NCBI GenBank assembly: GCA_963626805.1
Contig: CAVFXS010000046.1
Coordinates: forward strand, 1 to 64,000
Direction of reading: 5' to 3'
Length of the DNA: 64,000 nt
From: CAG-632 sp963626805
Lineage (GTDB): Bacteria; Bacillota; Clostridia; Lachnospirales; Lachnospiraceae
The translations under genes were made by a program, and so were the position numbers. Positions 60,345 through 64,000 of this stretch are shown here, in pieces. The notes under the pieces were generated by a model. That model was not told the DNA's origin and did not search any database. It saw only the letters and a list, made by a program, of their open reading frames with translations. Every line of letters begins with the position of its first letter. Positions within the stretch are counted from its first letter, which is position 1.

Positions 60345-62237
60345 ATGACAGTATATGAGAAGAATTTATTAGTATTAAAGAATAGCAGGCTGGATTTGTA
60401 TAATGGAATGAAGTTTATAGAAGATGAGAAAGTAAGCGATGATGACGAATATTCTCATATATATGTGGGAGAGGCTCTGGATGAAGATAAGTTTCTGGTA
60501 TATGTAAATGGCGATGTGATGATTCCTTTTGGCTCGACATATAGTCCTATGCATGAGGCAGAACGGTATGCATTGCAATTCAGGGAGGTATGGGATGAGG
60601 TAAATCTGCTATTGATAGGTCTTGGTAATATAATGGCGGTACGTCAGATATTAAGCGATGAATGCCCGGTTGATAAGTGTATCGTTTATGAACCATCGAT
60701 AGATGTGTTTAGAAAGGTTATGGAAGAATATGAGATAGAGGATATTCTGTTAAATTCTAAGGTAATGCTTTTGGTTGAAGGCGTGAATGGTCATGAATTA
60801 GAGAAGATTTTAGATAAAAGTATAAATTATAGAAACTGGAGAAATTTTCATTGTACAACGTTTTTGTATTGTGAAAAATTATTCTGTAGTCAGGTGCAAG
60901 AGGTTAGAAAAATATATGGACGCGTAGTGGGAAATAAGAGAGCAGAACTTCAGACATTGGGACATTTTGCAAAAGCAGGATTGAAAAATGAAATAGAAGC
61001 CTTTTATTGGATGATAGATAGTAAGACAATTGATAGTATGGTAGGAATGTTTCCGGCAGAGCTCCCTTGTATAGTGGTGGCGGCAGGACCTTCTTTGGAA
61101 AAGAATGTAGAAGTGCTAAGACAGGCAAAGGGCAGAGCTTTTATAATATGTGTGGATACAGCATTGAATTATTTGCTGGAGAGAGCTATCATCCCTGATA
61201 TGGCATGTACTGCAGATCCACAGAAAGGTACTCGATATTTCACAAGAAATGAAATCAAGAACATACCATTGGCATTATCGACAGATTCTGATTGCAGAGC
61301 ATTAGAGGAAATTGAAGACGTAAAGCCTGTGTATTTTTCTACCACAAATGATTTTGCACAAAGATTATATGCGGACAGAGGACATTCGGTCGAATATTTC
61401 GACGGAGGTGGATCGGTTGGAACAGTATGCTTTCAGATCGGAGTGCGGCTGGGATTCAAAACAATCATATTAATCGGACAGGATCTGGCTTTTACCGACC
61501 AAAAAGCTCATGTGGGAATGGGAAAGGCAGTGGAGAAAGACCTGGCATACAATATGCTGATGGTCGATGGATATTATGGAGATAAGGTTTTGACAAGGGC
61601 AGATTTTAAATATTATATAGACTGGTACAATCTGAGGATTCCACAATTAAAGGATGTACATGTAGTTAATGCGACCGAAGGCGGAGCAAAGCTCCATGGA
61701 GCGGAACAAATGACATTACAGGAAGCGGTGAATCGATATTGCATAACAGAATGTGATGCGGCTGAGCTCATAAAGCAGATTCCGGAGGTGTGGCAGACTA
61801 TAGAAGATAAACGGAAATTCTATGATGAATTAAGAGAGAAATATAACTTCTTCCGTAAGGTTCATAAACGGCTGCTTCAGGGAGTCGATGGAACGAAACG
61901 GGCAATCTATATTTTGCAGCGAGGAAACTGTGATGTAAGGGAACTCAAGAAGATAGATAAGATGCTAGAAGGGATTACGCATATGGTATCTAATGATGAG
62001 GGAATCCTGATACTGGTTAAACGGATGATAGAGGTAGATGCTTCATTAAATGATGATCTGCTTGAAGCGGAGGATAATCTGAATCTGGAAAGTATACGAT
62101 TATATGGTAAGATGCAGACATATATACAGAATCTTTTATCAGCTTTGAACGAGTTGCTCCCGATCTGGGAGGGTGTAATGCAGAAAATCAATGTAAAATA
62201 TCAGTTCGATCCGGAAACTCAGGCGGATTCAGTATAG
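60345..62237 (+). CDS. maf: Motility-associated factor (Maf) flagellin glycosyltransferase
   Basis: This 630-aa protein has the Maf/DUF115 (6-hydroxymethylpterin pyrophosphokinase MptE-like) core at about 170-430: LPCIVVAAGPSLEKNVEVLR, AFIICVDTALNYLLERAIIP, MACTADPQKGTRYF, VEYFDGGGSVGTVCFQIGVR, IILIGQDLAFTDQKAHVGMG and VVNATEGGAKLHGAEQMTLQ. The N-terminal part (LLLIGLGNIMAVRQIL) and helical C-terminal part match Maf length. Maf proteins are thought to transfer nonulosonic acid to Ser/Thr of flagellin. The pseB and pseF genes right after it support pseudaminic-acid-type modification. It is AT-rich relative to the flagellar genes before it. Confidence 0.93.
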   Translation: MTVYEKNLLVLKNSRLDLYNGMKFIEDEKVSDDDEYSHIYVGEALDEDKFLVYVNGDVMIPFGSTYSPMHEAERYALQFREVWDEVNLLLIGLGNIMAVRQILSDECPVDKCIVYEPSIDVFRKVMEEYEIEDILLNSKVMLLVEGVNGHELEKILDKSINYRNWRNFHCTTFLYCEKLFCSQVQEVRKIYGRVVGNKRAELQTLGHFAKAGLKNEIEAFYWMIDSKTIDSMVGMFPAELPCIVVAAGPSLEKNVEVLRQAKGRAFIICVDTALNYLLERAIIPDMACTADPQKGTRYFTRNEIKNIPLALSTDSDCRALEEIEDVKPVYFSTTNDFAQRLYADRGHSVEYFDGGGSVGTVCFQIGVRLGFKTIILIGQDLAFTDQKAHVGMGKAVEKDLAYNMLMVDGYYGDKVLTRADFKYYIDWYNLRIPQLKDVHVVNATEGGAKLHGAEQMTLQEAVNRYCITECDAAELIKQIPEVWQTIEDKRKFYDELREKYNFFRKVHKRLLQGVDGTKRAIYILQRGNCDVRELKKIDKMLEGITHMVSNDEGILILVKRMIEVDASLNDDLLEAEDNLNLESIRLYGKMQTYIQNLLSALNELLPIWEGVMQKINVKYQFDPETQADSV

Positions 62238-62255
62238 TACGAGGAGGAGAATGAG

Positions 62256-63251
62256 GTGTTGAATAATAAGACGATATTGGTAACAGGTGGTACCGGATCT
62301 TTTGGAAAGAAATTCTTGGAAATGGTGTTTCAAAGATATAATCCAAAGAAGGTTATTATATATTCTCGTGATGAGTATAAGCAGAGTGTTATGAAGGCTG
62401 ATTATGCGAGTAAGGTGGATATGTCGAAGGTTCGATTTTTTATAGGTGATGTTCGGGATAAGGAGCGTTTATATCGTGCTTTTGCAGGTGTGGATTATGT
62501 AATCCATGCAGCTGCAATGAAACAGGTGCCGACCTGTGAGTATAATCCCTTTGAAGCGATTAAGACGAATGTTCATGGAGCACAGAATGTGATAGATGCT
62601 GCACTGGACTGCGGGGTAAAGAAGGTCGTTGCATTATCTACAGATAAGGCAGTTAATCCTATTAATCTATATGGTGGTACGAAGCTGGTTTCCGATAAAC
62701 TCTTTATAGCTGCAAATGCATATCGTGGAGAAAACTATCAAACGGTTTTTTCAGTAGTACGGTATGGCAATGTAGCAGGAAGTAGAGGCTCTGTTATACC
62801 AATCTGGAAAAAAATCATTGAAGAAGGCGGAACAACACTGGGTGTTACTGATATGCGTATGACACGTTTTTGGATTACATTGGAGCAGGGCGTGGAATTG
62901 GTCTTTAAGGCATTGGAGGAGTCCAAGGGTGGAGAAACCTATATATCGAAGATTCCATCCTTTCATATAGGAGATCTGGCAGAAGCCATGCTTCCGGGAT
63001 GCGAGATCAATGAATTCGGTATTCGTGAGGGCGAGAAGCTTCATGAAATCATGGTAACGAAGGATGACTCATGGACGACTTACGAGTACGAGAAGCATTT
63101 TATAATCTATCCACATTATGATTGGGCGAGGCTGGAACGAGATATCCTTCCGGGAGGAAAGAAGGTAGAAGAAGGATTTGAATATACATCCGGGAATAAT
63201 AGTCAATGGTTAGATATCGAGGAGTTGAAAAAAGAGCTTACATATATATAG
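62256..63251 (+). CDS. pseB: UDP-GlcNAc 4,6-dehydratase (inverting), PseB type
   Basis: The start is GTG at 62256 behind GAGGAGGAGAATGAG. The 331-aa short-chain dehydrogenase has the NAD site ILVTGGTGSFGKKFLEMV, the PseB-type catalytic part AAAMKQVPTCEYNPFEAIKT and LSTDKAVNPINLYGGTKLVS, and TDMRMTRFWITLEQGVELVF, typical of the inverting group. It makes UDP-2-acetamido-2,6-dideoxy-beta-L-arabino-hexos-4-ulose, the first step to pseudaminic acid. pseC would be next in the pathway but is not here; it may lie beyond the window. Confidence 0.92.
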   Translation: MLNNKTILVTGGTGSFGKKFLEMVFQRYNPKKVIIYSRDEYKQSVMKADYASKVDMSKVRFFIGDVRDKERLYRAFAGVDYVIHAAAMKQVPTCEYNPFEAIKTNVHGAQNVIDAALDCGVKKVVALSTDKAVNPINLYGGTKLVSDKLFIAANAYRGENYQTVFSVVRYGNVAGSRGSVIPIWKKIIEEGGTTLGVTDMRMTRFWITLEQGVELVFKALEESKGGETYISKIPSFHIGDLAEAMLPGCEINEFGIREGEKLHEIMVTKDDSWTTYEYEKHFIIYPHYDWARLERDILPGGKKVEEGFEYTSGNNSQWLDIEELKKELTYI

Positions 63252-63285
63252 AACTTTGGTTTGTGCTAAGAGGAAGGAAAGAAGT

Positions 63286-63990
63286 ATGAAAAGGAGAATT
63301 GCTATTATTACCGCAAGAGGTGGAAGCAAAAGAATTCCTAAGAAAAATATTCGGGAATTCTGTGGAAAACCTATTTTAGCATATTCGATTCAAGCGGCGA
63401 TCGAATCTCAATTGTTTGATGAAGTGATGGTATCAACGGATAGTATGGAAATTGCTGAAATTGCAAGAAAATATGGGGCAAAAATTCCCTTTTTGAGAAG
63501 CTCGAAGACATCGGGTGATTATGCGACCACCTCAGAGGTGATATTGGAAGTATTAGAAGAATATGAAAAATTGAAGAACAATTTTGATACAGTTGTCTGT
63601 ATTTATCCAACGGCACCATTTCTTACACCTGATAAACTAAAGGATGCAGTAAGTAAGCTGGAGCATACAGAGTGCATTGAAGTATTGCCGGTTGTTCGCT
63701 TTTCCTATCCACCTCAGAGAGGTTTTATAATGAAAGATAAGTATATTGAAATGAAGCATCCGGAATATAAATTTAGTCGGTCCCAAGATTTAGAGGTATT
63801 GTATCATGATGCCGGTCAGTTTTATTGTTTTCGCGTAGATGAGTATACGAGATGCAGAGGAAAGGTGACAGAGAAAATTGTTCCATTTGAAATTAGTGAG
63901 TTGGAGGTTCAAGATATTGACAATGAGACTGACTGGAGGCTGGCAGAGTTAAAATACCAATTTTTACATGGATTAGATAAGCGAGGCTAA
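63286..63990 (+). CDS. pseF: Pseudaminic acid cytidylyltransferase, PseF type
   Basis: The start at 63286 (MKRRIAIITARGGSKRIPKK) follows AAGAGGAAGGAAAGAAGT. The 234-aa enzyme has the CMP-sugar synthetase start ARGGSKRIPKKNIREFCGKP, VMVSTDSMEIAEIARKYGAK, FLRSSKTSGDYATTSEVILE and YHDAGQFYCFRVDEY, close to PseF. It activates the nonulosonic acid as the CMP-sugar for Maf. A legionaminic or other nonulosonate substrate cannot be excluded. Another gene seems to begin three bases after its stop. Confidence 0.9.
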   Translation: MKRRIAIITARGGSKRIPKKNIREFCGKPILAYSIQAAIESQLFDEVMVSTDSMEIAEIARKYGAKIPFLRSSKTSGDYATTSEVILEVLEEYEKLKNNFDTVVCIYPTAPFLTPDKLKDAVSKLEHTECIEVLPVVRFSYPPQRGFIMKDKYIEMKHPEYKFSRSQDLEVLYHDAGQFYCFRVDEYTRCRGKVTEKIVPFEISELEVQDIDNETDWRLAELKYQFLHGLDKRG

Positions 63991-63992
63991 AT

Positions 63993-64000
63993 ATGAAACT
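63993..64000 (+). CDS. Start of next gene (cut by window edge)
   Basis: An ATG at 63993-63995 lies two bases after the pseF stop, with GCGAGGC as a possible ribosome site. Only Met-Lys is visible. A further nonulosonic-acid gene would be expected here. Confidence 0.35.

Noticed and set aside
1..64000. CRISPR array, rRNA or tRNA genes, or complete insertion sequences
   Set aside because: No regularly spaced direct repeats, no recognisable RNA gene sequence and no transposase with both ends were found by reading.

Overview
The window looks like chromosome from a motile, low- to mid-GC Gram-positive anaerobe of the class Clostridia, most likely Lachnospiraceae. The grounds are AGGAGG-type ribosome binding sites with frequent GTG starts, a flagellar gene order close to the Bacillus/Clostridia arrangement (mbl-flhO-flhP; comF-yvyF-flgM-flgN-flgK-flgL-fliW-csrA...hag), tandem flgK paralogues, and flagellin glycosylation genes (Maf, PseB, PseF). 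I did not see rRNA genes, tRNA genes or a CRISPR array.

Layout. 1-0.6 kb: the 3' end of tuf and its terminator. 0.6-2.2 kb: a degenerate mobile-element scar bounded by paired TGATACT repeats. It holds an in-frame chimera of an IS21-type transposase N-terminal part and a tyrosine-integrase C-terminal part, plus a 151-aa orphan. 2.3-4.4 kb: a membrane diguanylate cyclase and two small membrane-protein genes. 4.5-14.3 kb: an unusual three-gene operon coding for a GNAT acetyltransferase, a serine hydrolase with a G-H-S-R-G elbow, and a 2341-residue coiled-coil protein that I cannot assign to any family. This is the best candidate for an undescribed system. 14.3-31.7 kb: housekeeping and transport genes. 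They include a zinc-ribbon membrane protein, a cupin, a TetR-controlled MacB/FtsX-type exporter with three visible operators, MgtE with a 28-codon leader peptide and competing hairpins, ThrH, a DUF1846 protein, a Nim-like flavoprotein, a GntR(YtrA)-ABC-2 operon whose ATPase gene is frameshifted at a G run, a CPBP protease, and several small proteins. 31.7-33.1 kb: an NSS-type sodium symporter.

33.1-64 kb is a motility region interleaved with general genes. It starts with a 509-aa cysteine-containing flagellin and its own FliS-like chaperone. A HIT protein, a DivIVA-like coiled coil, a PAS/GAF protein with no output domain and MreB/Mbl follow, then two rod proteins and FlgJ. RecD2, ComF, YvyF and a sodium:solute symporter come next. 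The rest is flgM-flgN-flgK-flgK2-flgL-fliW-csrA-flaG-fliD-fliS-fliT-like-flagellin-small ORF-maf-pseB-pseF.

How it works together. FlgM and sigma-28 appear to time late genes, since sigma-28-like promoters precede both flagellin genes and flgM. FliW and CsrA probably control translation of the short flagellin. Its leader has four consecutive hairpins, one showing AAGGAU in the loop, and a second CAAGGA element overlapping the Shine-Dalgarno. FliS-type chaperones, FliD and the FlgK/FlgL junction proteins export and cap the filament. Maf with PseB/PseF probably decorates it with a nonulosonic acid. All functional calls are from reading the sequence; no database search was possible.
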